Part shown: piece after piece, positions 33,753 to 44,571 of the stretch | How the letters are laid out: each line of letters begins with the position of its first letter | Numbering within the stretch: position 1 is the stretch's first letter | Assembly (NCBI RefSeq): GCF_026151205.1 | Contig: NC_087081.1 | Span: 2,053,246 to 2,113,245 of the forward strand | DNA: 60,000 bases | Reading direction: 5' to 3' | From: Bolinopsis microptera | Lineage: Eukaryota > Ctenophora > Tentaculata > Lobata > Bolinopsidae | Made by a program: the position numbers and the translations under genes | The notes under the pieces: generated by a model | Told to the model about the DNA's origin: nothing | Seen by the model: only the letters and a program-made list of their open reading frames with translations | The model's database searches: none

Positions 33753-34974
33753 GGTAAACCCTTTATTAAAAAGATCATCTCGTGGGTAAATGAGCTTGTA
33801 AACCGATATGGGAAAGCAGATTTCAACCAATCATACATATATCTACGATAGTCCTCAAATGTACTTACATATTTTGTTCATACTAGACTGACGCTGACGA
33901 TATAAAGTTTGAGGACAATAACTAATAAGACAAAATGAGACTGAAGAAGATCACTGATTGAAGAAGACGAGTTGAAGGCAATTCAAATTTTCCATAAATC
34001 ACGAACCACTAAACGCATAATGACATGATGAGCTGATTCTACTCTCAAAGTCTCAAGTCAATACTAAAATACTAAATAGTATACTCATTACTCACGACCA
34101 GTCGCGACATAATTTCAATCACTCGCGACATCGCATAATGATCCGACAAATCTGCAGACTTTGGAAGCTTAATACTTCTACTTCTACTAGGTCGGAACTC
34201 GGTCTGATCTAGATTAATGCTACTGCAATTAGACTCGACAGCAATTACACCACTATTTTGCTCATATTTTATTCCGTAAAATCTGCATTCAGCGTCCTGC
34301 CCTTTACTCATTAAGGTCGTGAAATTAATAAATAGACCAGAAAGTGGTTAGAGGGATTGCTGGATCTAAAATTTTATATTATGCGTAAATAAAATCGCAA
34401 CATATTTGACGTCAAATGACATTTGATCTTGTTATAAGGACGAAGCATGCTTGGCTGCTTATATACTAAAGTTCTAAATAAAAGCTGGAGTGTAAACACA
34501 ACGCTGCTATATTATCTTTCTCTAAACTTCTGAAGAACAGAATTATAAAACTTGCAATCTGCACTGCAATTTGCTCTGTCAAAAGCAATATTCCTAAAAT
34601 AATTTAAATGTGGCTGCGTTTTGAGTCAATTTACTTAGACACATTTAAGAGCTTAATTACAGATTATAATCACGACCGTCGCCCTAATACCTCCCACACT
34701 AGTATACCCCTATACTATAAGTATACCCACTTTATTGTCTTTCCAGGAATTAAGACACATCGGAAGTCGTTCAGCAGGTTTATTTTTCAAAACATTATAA
34801 TTCAATGTCAAAGATGACAGGAATAAAAAATAGTTAAGTGAAGGTTTTTAAGAAATTTGCGCAAAATACTCTTTTTAACTCAAATTAATTAGACACGTTA
34901 TTATATGAGCCTAATGACATATTATAATCACAACTAGACTATATTGCCTTAAAGGCAGGCACCAGTAAATAATG

Positions 34975-35023
34975 TAAGTGACGCTAACGACTTCTGGAGT
35001 CCTGAAGTCGTTAGCGTCACTTA
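34975..35023. repeat. perfect short inverted repeat (hairpin)
   Basis: Exact 20-nt arms: taagtgacgctaacgacttc (34975-34994) and its complement (35004-35023), around a 9-nt loop. It lies about 310 bp upstream of the start of the tail-anchored protein gene. Confidence 0.92.
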
Positions 35024-35332
35024 ATCAGAACGGTGATGGTATACAACTTAACTAGTTATAATAAGACTTAAACACTTGATAACCACTCACCTGACCATAT
35101 TTCATGCTTATATCTTTATATAGATACGTTATACTGTTATATTATAGTAGACCGTTCTTTGGGCATATTTAGCGGACTGTTAACTGTGGGCAGCTTCACG
35201 AGAGACAAAGTTGAATTTCTCTCCTTTTTCCTATTTGTATCACCAGGGTAACTAGCGGTAACCAGGGGACCCTGTTGTTATATTCGTGGCTTATAACCTA
35301 GCCGCTTTGAATACCGCGGATCATCACAAGCG

Positions 35333-38300
35333 ATGAGCTCTCAGTTAAGCAGGATGACCTCCGACCAGATGGCTCTTGAATCGAGTTCTATGTTCAACAA
35401 TATGAGCTTATTGTATGATTCCGCCTATAAAGAGTCAGTTGCAGTGGGGTCTTTTATCCCTACATCAGAGCCGGATATCACAGAGCCTGATACTCTCTTT
35501 GTTCATCCTCCTTTTGATACTAGCGCTGGTACTGGTACTGCTAACCAACCTTCACTCTCCTCTCGTGCTTCTTTGCCTGGGTTTTCTAAAAAAGGAAGGG
35601 AAACACAGTTTGGAACTGTGGTTGGACTCCTGACAGCGCCGAGGAAACAAGATACTGCCCAATCAACCAATCAGAACACAGGATCAACACCACGTGACAC
35701 AAACCTTGCTGCTATGAGTGTGCCCAAGTCTTCTGGATCCTCGCTTGGACATCTTGTTGGATTAGTACAACAGACTCAGAACATAACGAAAGTTTGTGAG
35801 TTGAACAAATATTTCGACTGATATTTTTTAATTTTTCGGGAAACAGTCATCATAATATTTTTCACTCATGGATTAAACTGAACGAACTGGTGGCCATTAT
35901 TTATTTGTTAGTAAAAAACATTTGAGCGGTATTCGAGGGGAAATATAATTGCAACATTTTTATGCATTGACTTTCAGTTTTGGTTGGGTAAGCCGACTCA
36001 CAATCTACCATGCCTTATAAAATGTGTTTTAGCAGTGGATATTATATAGCTCAGGTGTGAACGTGCGTGCCAAACTCTGCCCAACAATTAGCAAAGTAAA
36101 CTATTTGTAGATCCCAACAATTAGCAAAGTAAACTCTTTGTAGATCCCAACAATTAGCAAAGTAAACTTTTTGTAGATCCCAACAATTAGCAAAGCAAAC
36201 TTTTTGTAGATCCCAACAATTAGCAAATTAAAATCTTTGTAGATCCCGACAATTAGCAAAGTAAACTATTTGTAGATCCCAACAATTAGCAAAGTAAACT
36301 CTTTGTAGATCCCAACAATTAGCAAAGTAAACTTTTTGTAGATCCCAACAATTAGCAAAGCAAACTTTTTGTAGATCCCAACAATTGGCAAAACAAACTC
36401 TTTTTAGATCCCAACAATTAGCAAAGTAAACTCTTTGTAGATCCCAACAATTAGCAAAGTAAACTCTTTGTAGATCCCAACAATTAGCAAAGTAAACTCT
36501 TTGCAGATCCCAACAATTAGCAAAGTAAACTCTTTGTAGATCCCAACAATTAGCAAAGTAAACTCTTTGTAGATCCCAACAATTAGCCAAGTAAACTTTT
36601 TGTAGATCCCAACAATTAGCAAAATAAACTCTTTGTACTTTTGTAGATCCCAACAATTAACAAAGTAACGATACCCTATAACTGCAAGGACACCAATTGT
36701 GAATTGTCTAGAACCTCTAAACACATTCAACAAGGCCCTATATATAACTGCTGAACAAGACTACTGTTTAAACAATTAGCTGGGTACTTTAAAGTGTTCG
36801 TGACGAAGTCAAACAGTTATTCGGCTCTAAGATTGGCAGTGTTGTAGAAGGGAATGTTGTAGAAGACCAGGGATCACATTCCTCAGACAACTCCATGTAC
36901 TGACGGTAATTTATAAGAACGGTATATCTGTAGAACTCATTAAATAGAATCAGAGTTCAGGAAGGGAAGAACACTTTTGAGTCATTGCATAGAGTGAAAG
37001 TCTAGTGAAAGTGAAAGTGAAAGTACTCGGATCAAATGTGACTGGTGTTAACCAGGGAATGGAGCAATCCACAGAACAGTGTATCGTAATTGATTAATTA
37101 CACTTCTAAAAGTCCAAAATTGGCGTCCCTGCAATTCACGCGAAATCGGGTGGGTGATGACAATTTGGAATATTCTGCTCTGCTTTCGTCAAGGATATTG
37201 TTGTAGGCTCAGGCTCCCATTTCACGAGGTTGCCCGCGATCAAAATATTATTCTTAGGTATGCCTTACCCATTTTTTTTATTCATCATCAGGTTGTCATC
37301 ACATTTTGTCAGGTTCTCCTCAAGTTTTGGGTTTTCGTCGTGTTTGCGCTTTCTACACTAAGCTTCTTTTGATTAAACATATATACATATTTTTTTGATT
37401 ATTATTGCTTTATTGATTTCATTTCAGGGGACACGGGACAAACATCCGATAACAATCAAGCTAAACTGACTGCTAGGTACGAAGCCAAGATTAAGACCCT
37501 TGAACTTAAGGTATAGTGCAATTTTAATATTAAGCTGTTAAAAATGTATGATGATCATCGTTTTAGTGCGCTTAATTTGAATCGATCACTAAAAAATGTA
37601 ATTTCATGTCGTGTTAATTTAAAAAATGTTTTCGTAGTGTTTAGTGAGAACATCACGGCTATCGATAACTCTTTCATTTAATCGAAAATTAAATGAAAAT
37701 GATCGATGTTTACGCGATAGCCGTACAATGTTAACAATTCATGCTCGGCCTTCCGAGATTCATGATAATATGTTTTTGAAGAGTGCTAGTATGACTAATT
37801 GACTACTGTTTTCTACTTTAAAAGTTCTGCTGATTTCACACAAAAAAAATCATCCATATATTTGTTTATCTGTCGACATTATGTTTTCTTATTTAGTCTT
37901 TCTCTGTTCTCTTTTGAGACTACTACATTTCTTATGATACATACAGGCACTTTTACTTGAAACTCAGGTAAAGACGATGGAAGAGGCTAATAAGCGAGAA
38001 TCTATCAACTCTAGTACTAGATGGCGCCAAATCCTCAGCGAGAAAGATGTCGGTATATTTTTACATCACATATTTCATTCTCCTACATTTTATTTCACAA
38101 CCTTTCATTCCCAAGACTAAGCATTCAATTCTTCGTGTCTAATAAAACTCATTTCAGGCCAAATTTAGCTCGTTGCGTACCCAAGTGCGTATCCTAAAAG
38201 AAAACAAAACGAGATCAGGAAATTCTCCACTGCCAGTGTATCCAACAATACAACCACCCCCAATGCAGTTTGACGATAACCACGGTAACCGAGGTAACCA

Positions 38301-38502
38301 TTACCAGTTTGGCGGTAACTCAGATACATCATCACGCTCCGAAATCGACTACTCTGACCCCTTCTTATGTCAGATGGAGATAAGCAGGCTAATAAGAGTA
38401 AACCAGGAGCTGGTACTTCATCTAAAAGTGTCAGAGTTCGATACTACTACTTTCTTACTGTCTCACGTTATACTGGCGCTCATAGCTGTTCTTCTGTTGT
38501 AG
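35333..38502 (+). CDS. tail-anchored coiled-coil protein, four exons
   Basis: Proposed exons are 35333-35795 (donor gtgagt), 37428-37510 (acceptor atttcag, donor gtatag), 37947-38048 and 38158-38502, giving about 330 residues. Exon 1 encodes a Ser/Thr-rich, probably disordered region. Exons 2-4 encode a charged, probably coiled-coil stretch (LTARYEAKIKTLELKALLLE ... SSLRTQVRILKENK). The C-terminus is a hydrophobic segment (TFLLSHVILALIAVLLL) that runs to the stop, with almost nothing beyond it. This predicts a tail-anchored protein facing the cytosol, on the ER, Golgi or mitochondrion. I do not recognise the family. The exon 3 donor is uncertain: gat/gtcggt keeps frame but is weak, while an ideal cag/gtaaag at 37967/37968 would make a 21-nt microexon, also in frame. 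Intron 1 holds the 33-bp minisatellite. An AATAAA follows at 38702. Confidence 0.7.
36080..36667. repeat. 33-bp minisatellite within intron 1
   Basis: About 18 copies of the unit cccaacaattagcaaagtaa plus actctttgtagat, with a single 6-bp insertion near 36636. It lies within intron 1 of the tail-anchored protein gene. Because 33 is a multiple of three, the minus strand reads as an ANCWDLQRVYF repeat (36656-36228), an artefact of the period. Confidence 0.95.
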
Positions 38503-38701
38503 AGTATGTTTTTTTTAAATTTTGAAACAGATGTTATCAGTTGCAAATTTTTGGAACTATGGTTTCATTTTTGATTAAATCCTTTACAGCATTGCTTGTT
38601 TATTTTTTGTGTGTTAATCTTTTAAACATTTCACATTAAGAATTTAAGAATTTGTAATGTTTGACCTCGTGTGAATTTTAGAAGATTTTAAGTTGGACTC
38701 C

Positions 38702-38707
38702 AATAAA
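38702..38707 (+). terminator. polyadenylation signal AATAAA
   Basis: A canonical hexamer 200 bp after the stop codon at 38502. It is the first AATAAA downstream of the tail-anchored protein gene and so probably sets its 3' end. Confidence 0.5.
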
Positions 38708-38849
38708 TACAAAACACTCAACACTGCTTTGTCGATAAAATCTTATCAACCGAAGTTTCAACCAACTTTTTAATTTAGCGAATATAAAAACCCACTCACT
38801 CATCAAATAAAATATTAAAAATAACACGGAAAAACTCTAAGTTGAGAAG

Positions 38850-39090
38850 AACGTACCGGGCTTAAAGTACGTACCGTACGAGGTTTTTTTACTAGTACGT
38901 ACCGTACAACCACTTTAAAGTATCCTTTTTTACCTTATTTTCTATTGTTGTAAAATTGGCAGGTACGTATGCAATTTTCAAACCACGATATTCGTGCCAG
39001 TGAATGCTAAAGTCGAATTAAACAATTTTTAAGACAATAAATTAATTTGAATAACTGCAATTATAGGAACTCAATAGGAGTACGTACAGT
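38850..39090. repeat. fragment related to the hAT-like element at 925-1577
   Basis: Contains gtacgtaccgtac-type motifs at about 38870 and 38895 and ggtacgtatgc at 38962. The order ggtacgtt ... gcccgg ... ctttaagcccgg on the minus strand resembles the subterminal region near 940-975. It is probably a decayed copy or end of the same DNA transposon family. No coding sequence is seen. Confidence 0.5.
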
Positions 39091-39441
39091 AGTCAATGCT
39101 ATTCCGTATTCGCAACTAATTATATCCGAGAGACAACATTTGAATGGTAATCGATAGTTTGATCTAGCAATTCACTACGCTACAATTAATGGCAAATTAT
39201 GCTAATCGTAACTAATTGCATCCAAGATACCATACATACCATTCAATTTCATAACATTTCATGATTGATATGCGGTCATATGATCTGGTAACCAATCAAT
39301 ATTAGATTGAAGCGGTCATATTGCATATTATAGTGTACAATACTGTTCACGAACACCTGTTCGCGAACAATTGTCCACAAACAACTGTTCGCGAACAGGG
39401 GTCGGGCTATCTGGATACTGCCCAGAAGTTCTTTAGGGTTT

Positions 39442-39590
<149 letters not shown>

Positions 39591-40612
39591 TGGGTCGTAT
39601 GCGACCATAGCTGTATCTTTTAAATTAAACGAGATACAGATTCGATTAGCTTTTTTTGGATATCTCATTTTAGCTGTGCAGTGACCTAGTGTGTTAAATT
39701 ACATCAAAATTATCGACAAAGTTTGAAACTGGTCGTCCCTAATGGGTTGAAACATCAGAAATCCTCAGTTTCGAGAGTTTTTAAATTTGTTTGGTTCTAC
39801 ATTAGTCATAATTCAGCAAATTTTCCAGCACAGAGAAGTTGCCTATATATATTTTATAAAAATTGTCCATCAAAAGACGCCTGCATTCACACACGGAGCA
39901 CTATCTGATTATTCATCTGACTTGATGATGATCTTGGTCAGAGTAGCAATTGTTACTGGTGGTTTACGGTAGACTCCCTGAACTTGGATATTGTCAGCTA
40001 GATCAGAGTAACTCGAGCGTTATCAAGTTACCAGATAGTAGATGCCCACTGAGATCATCATCTACTCACCACATTGATAGAAGTAAATATTGCTGATGTT
40101 TTCTTTGTGCCATTTCCGTTATCTCGATATACTATCTCATTCCGCCGAACTATTACAGCTAAAAGCGTTAATTTTTATCTATGCTTAAGTTTTCTTTGAC
40201 ACGTCACAGTGATTTTAAGCTTTACTCGGTCAATGCTTCAATGCTATGGAAGCTGATTGGTCGATCGCTGACAAGTATCAGGAAAAAATGGTTCACAGCT
40301 TCATTGATAAAAGTATTCCTCCAAAATAACTTTGTACTTTTTCACCTTTCCTTCTAGAAGCTTCTTCTTGAGTTCTTTGATAATCAATTCTTTCCGAATA
40401 TCTCTTAACAGTTTACAGTTGAATAAGTCAGTGTTGTTGCTATCAAGGGAGGAAAAGCTGCCTAAATATCATACGAGATTGTAATTTATAACTTTATAAA
40501 AAACAACGTTTCCTATTATTGAAAACTGTATCATTCTGATAGTTAGATAGTGCAACAAAGAGGAGTCGGTATCTAACACAGTAACATAGATATGGGTTGA
40601 AGACAGCTCTAA
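39591..40612. other. intergenic, upstream region of the secreted-protein gene
   Basis: No gene recognised. Short open frames at 39723-39972 have no motif. It presumably contains the promoter of the gene starting at 40613, but I see no clear TATA box. Confidence 0.4.
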
Positions 40613-42192
40613 ATGATAAAGATAATACTACTACTAGTCCATTTCACAGCAGCTGTATCCATAAATGAAACACCTCAAGTGAATAACTGTAAGTACGGAT
40701 AATGATTAGACGCTCTCAAGTATTTTCTGTAGAGCAGATTGAGATAGTTGTATGGTAGTATGCGGTAACATTTTTAATGGAGTTGATAATGTCACGACTA
40801 AAAATGGTTTGAAATAATCTTTTCAGGTTTGATTGTGGGAAACGTTCCATGCAAAATAACGCCAGTGGAAACGCGACTGAACGGTATCAGAGATGAAAGT
40901 GAAACACCGCATCTATTTGATTCCAATCTAGCAACATTTGTAAAAGTAAATCCGGAAACTGCCAAGGAGTTGTCTTGGATTGATCTTGACTTAGGTGGTC
41001 TGCATCACGTGACCAGGATTGTCATCTACCAGATATTCTCATTAGATGCTTGCGGAGGGACTCAATCTGATTGGTGTCTCGAGAGTGATTCAAATTATAA
41101 AAAATGTAAAACTAAGTTCTACAATAATACTGTAATTGATGCATACAAAAACAAGGGCAGAGTTGCGAACGTAGGGAAACTTGAACTAAACAATGGTCCT
41201 ACACTAACCGATCAAACCTACACTTTTGATACAAACTTCATTGGTGATCAGCTGATCCTGCAAAAGGGATCCGGAACCATCTCAATATCGGAGATAATAA
41301 TCATGGGTACTGCCGTAGGTAAGATTGGGCTCCTTTCACATTTCTTCCATGAAATGTTTGTTATTAAATAATAGAACTTAACCTTTAATTTTACTTTTTA
41401 TAACTCTATTAACTTTTTATCGGGTTCAATATTTTGTTAACTGCTCCTCACACGTTTTATTTTCAGACCCAGACGAGGAGTCCTGTCCAAGAGGTTTTAT
41501 AAAGTTACAGTTAAAGTGTGATGATCCTGAAGCTGACAAATGCAGGGAATATCGTGAGTTTGGGTATTATTGTATTCATTAGTTGCTCCTTATCATTATC
41601 TTTAGCAGATTAGTTTTAGATTTCTATAAATGAGTTTAAGATGTTAGTAGATTCCAAGGCCGCAAAATTTGGGAAGATTTTGCGGCAAGTGTCGAATTGT
41701 GTTTATTATTATTGTCTTTAACAGATTTGTTTAAAATTTGAATAAATTAGTATAAGATTTTGATTGATTCCAAAGGAGCAAAATTTGGGAAAATTTTGCC
41801 GCTTTATGAATCATCATTAATCTTTAAAGCGGATTAAGAAAGAGTTATTAAGAAAGAAATATTCGATAACCAACTAAAGTCTCATACTATTTGTCCTTCT
41901 CAATGAGAGACAAATCTCATTATTCAAAAATAAATGAGACGAGATGCAAGAAGTGCAGCAAACGGAAATAAAGACTAATCTAATAGGTATACAATTTAAA
42001 ATACTGTCTGTTTCTATTTTGAAGATTCTTAATCGACCAGGTTGAAAAATTTGGTTTATTCTGCTTTTTAATTCGAAATTCGATATCGTATGCGTTAGTT
42101 CATTAAATCTAAACACCTGTTCATTAAATGTTGGATTCCATAAAATTCACTTAAACATTTCAGATCTGAAGAAAAGAATTTTTCACTGGTAG
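40613..42192 (+). CDS. secreted protein with discoidin (F5/8C)-like domain, four exons
   Basis: Exons: 40613-40688 (donor gtaagt), 40827-41318 (acceptor tttcag, donor gtaaga), 41467-41553 (acceptor tttcag, donor gtgagt) and 42164-42192, ending at TAG. All three introns are phase 1 and the joined frame gives 227 residues. The first exon encodes a signal peptide (MIKIILLLVHFTAAVS). Exon 2 encodes one domain with LFDSNLATF (about 55-63), SWIDLDLGGLHHV (about 75-87) and a strand-rich C-terminal half. This matches the galactose-binding-like fold of discoidin/F5-8C or fucolectin-type domains (pattern DGN..T...W..VDLG....V..I.I). It may bind sugar or lipid outside the cell. The short C-terminal tail has three of the cysteines (SCPRG, KCDD, KCRE) and ends KKRIFHW. 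Domain assignment is by pattern. The exon structure is better supported than the exact family. Confidence 0.7.
41601..41812. repeat. tandem duplication in the last intron
   Basis: Two diverged copies of a unit of about 105 bp containing gattccaaggccgcaaaatt (first) and gattccaaaggagcaaaatt (second), each followed by tgggaa(g/a)attttgc. Each copy can fold on the pair gcaaaat/attttgc. It lies within the third intron of the secreted-protein gene. Confidence 0.75.
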
Positions 42193-42662
42193 AAGATCAG
42201 AAGATGTGTCACATTAGTATTACCATGCTTGCCAGGAACCACATCACCCACACACAGGGGGACTAAAGTGCGAAGAAACTGCTGCTAACTGCTGCTAACT
42301 ACAGCTTCTAACAGCTAACTGCAGTTTGAACCCACATAGTTTACAACTTCAAGTTCAATGTCTATGCTTACTCGGACTTTTGTCCAACTCTCAAATCCCA
42401 ACACTTAATTTATTGATGAGATTTATAAAACTGAACTGCAGCGGCAATCTTTTCATTTCAAATTTAGGAGTGTTGACTTAATAATCGTGCTTTTCGGAAG
42501 TTAGATTTTGAAATATCGAAACGAGAACGATATAGATACGGCTATTTTTTGTACATATCATATGTAATATTGATAAGGCTGAATATCTTTCAGTACGATT
42601 TTCTAAATTATTTTCTATGTACCTCAAATTCTATGACTATACGTATCAACAAAATTTATACT

Positions 42663-43377
42663 GGGCGGCGCTCAGCCTGTCATTCCGCCGAATCTCTATC
42701 TTAATCTATGAATCTCTATTTATGAACATTGTCATTATTGATTATAGCCTGGGGTCCCCAGGTAACATTGTAACAACAAAATACGAAACATTTTTATTTT
42801 GTCGCCCAAAGTAAAGTGGGTACGTCGGATTATAAAATGACCATTTCAATATATCTAGCGATATAGATAATGATTAAATCTTATTTTACTAAATATCTTA
42901 CTCATAATCATATGGGGTATTTTTATTTATTTTCATAATGCAACAAAGGCGAAGTTACGCCATGAAGACGATCTTTTGCTCCATTTTATGGTACACGGTC
43001 ACGATAGACTTACTATAATAATAATGTATAATTATAATAGTCATATGTCATCGCAACGATTATCCTGAACGGTGAATCGTGCTCGTCCCGACGTCCCTCG
43101 CACTGCGTGCATGGGCACTTTCAGTTTATTGGACTTGGAGTTAGATTAAAATAGGCTTGAAATTTATCACTTTTCACTTTTAATGTAATTGCATCGCGAC
43201 AAAAATTTTTAAAATAAGATAACGACTAAAAACAATTTACTATTTTAACAGGTCACTGTTTATGGTTTAGTTTTACTGTTTAATATTGTTTACTGGCGGC
43301 GCTCAGCCTGTCATTCCGCCTAATTTTTCTATATGTTTATGGATATTAATATTATAGCCTGGGGTTCCCAGGTAAGT
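42663..43377 (+). repeat. pair of structured dispersed repeats
   Basis: Two direct copies, 42663-42766 and 43294-43377. Each begins with ggcggcgctcagcctgtcat followed by tccgcc, whose ends (ggcgg/ccgcc) can pair. After 30-55 bp of AT-rich spacer, each ends with attatagcctggggt(c/t)cccagg, a 7-bp-arm palindrome. The two paired segments are conserved while the spacer has diverged. Surrounding sequence shows no gene. Confidence 0.75.
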
Positions 43378-43386
43378 CACTGTCAG

Positions 43387-44571
43387 TACCTTACTCGGGA
43401 ATCCGAATATTATGACTGGGATAAAGTGTTGGGTTTTGGAAAATTCCGCCAAATTTTTACCGGTCAAAAATTTTACCAGTCATAATAAAACCCGCCGAGT
43501 CAGATTATGGGGTTCCAAGGGGGTGGTGATCATCATATTTTAGTTTTACCTGAAGTCTCATATGTGTTAGAGAAGACTTTTGAAGCAGTGGATGGACTTG
43601 GAGGACTGTAACTTTATTGGCTGTTGCTACCATAATTTCGTTATAAAAATCACAATTTGGTTATAGAAATCAGATTTCAGGATGGACCGTGATTCTCATT
43701 TCTCTTGCCCATGAATCAGTGAATCGTAGAGAAGAAAACGATTTATATGTTATAGAAGAAAACAGTGGAGCGAGAGACACAAGCTGAGTCGCTAAAGATT
43801 GATTGCTTCTCATAAGTGCAGTGTGTAGACTATCACGAAAGGAAGAGGGAGTTTTCCCCGTTAAAGTAACTTGTGGCCACATCCCGCTAGAAGTGAGTAT
43901 AAGTAATAACTGTGCCACTATTTCATGGTCCACGGTGGATTGATTACTCATACTGGAGCAGTTGAAGATGCAAACCCAAGACGTTCCCCAATACCAAGCG
44001 GTGGGCAGGAAATCAAGCTCCGGCTGACCTTCAGAGCAGTAACCTCATTTTATAGTGGACAAAATGAAACTCTTGTTAAGACAACAATACGACTTCGAAT
44101 TTGACGGTCAGCAGCAGGGGGATATCAATAATGATAATGGAGGGGACATTGTCATTAGCGATAATGAGAATGAGAATACGCTTTAATGAAGATTTGACTT
44201 ATTATTGCTTAGATTTATTTTCCTTTAAATAGACGTATCTTTTTTTCTATTTCTGAGTAATATCAATAACTGTAAATTGAAATAACTTCTTTAACAAGTA
44301 ACAAAAACAGAAATTTCGGTTGAAAATTTGTTGACCGCTGAAAAAAAACTTAAAAGGTCGGCCACCGGTAAATTCATGACCGGGATAATTTGGCGGGTTT
44401 TGGGAAAGTCCGCCATATTTTTCCCGGTCATTAATTTTCCCAGTTTCACATAGCCATGTGTCTACGCGTACTGCGGCGGTACCGCGCTACTGCAAGCGAG
44501 AGGGCTCTGGTTAGAGCAATTTCCCAGTCTGAGTCATAAATTAAGCCGCTATAATATTCCCGAGTAAGGTA
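43387..44571. mobile_element. 1.2-kb TIR element with internal palindromic repeats
   Basis: The ends are exact 16-bp inverted repeats: taccttactcgggaat at 43387-43402 and its complement at 44556-44571. The pentamer gtcag lies at both flanks, offset by one base on the right, a possible target duplication. Within it are two direct copies of an approximately 80-bp palindromic unit (from about 43415 and 44378) containing gaccgggata(a), gggttttgg, tccgcca and accggtca or cccggtca. No transposase is seen. A 93-codon minus frame (43951-43670) and a 40-codon plus frame (44064-44186, acidic Asn/Asp-rich) lie inside but have no recognised domain. Confidence 0.65.

Larger units (their letters stand above)
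32246..35332. other. intergenic with two perfect hairpins, no gene recognised
   Basis: AT-rich. The minus-strand frame 34311-34072 (79 codons) looks superficially coding, but it includes the dispersed patch shared with 19043-19085, so I do not call it a gene. Repeats of ccaggtta occur at 32330-32390. Confidence 0.45.

Noticed and set aside
34072-34311. 79-codon minus-strand ORF that looks coding
   Set aside because: Part of it is a dispersed repeat also found near 19043 on the other strand. No domain or splice context supports it.
36228-36656. Minus-strand 142-codon repeat protein (ANCWDLQRVYF)
   Set aside because: A 33-bp tandem repeat inside an intron on the opposite strand. Several frames are open at once and unit variation is not biased to silent sites.
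43670-43951. 93-codon minus-strand ORF inside a TIR element
   Set aside because: No recognisable transposase or other domain, and no second line of evidence.
44064-44186. 40-codon acidic ORF inside the same TIR element
   Set aside because: Too short and low in complexity to call a gene. Noted within the element entry.
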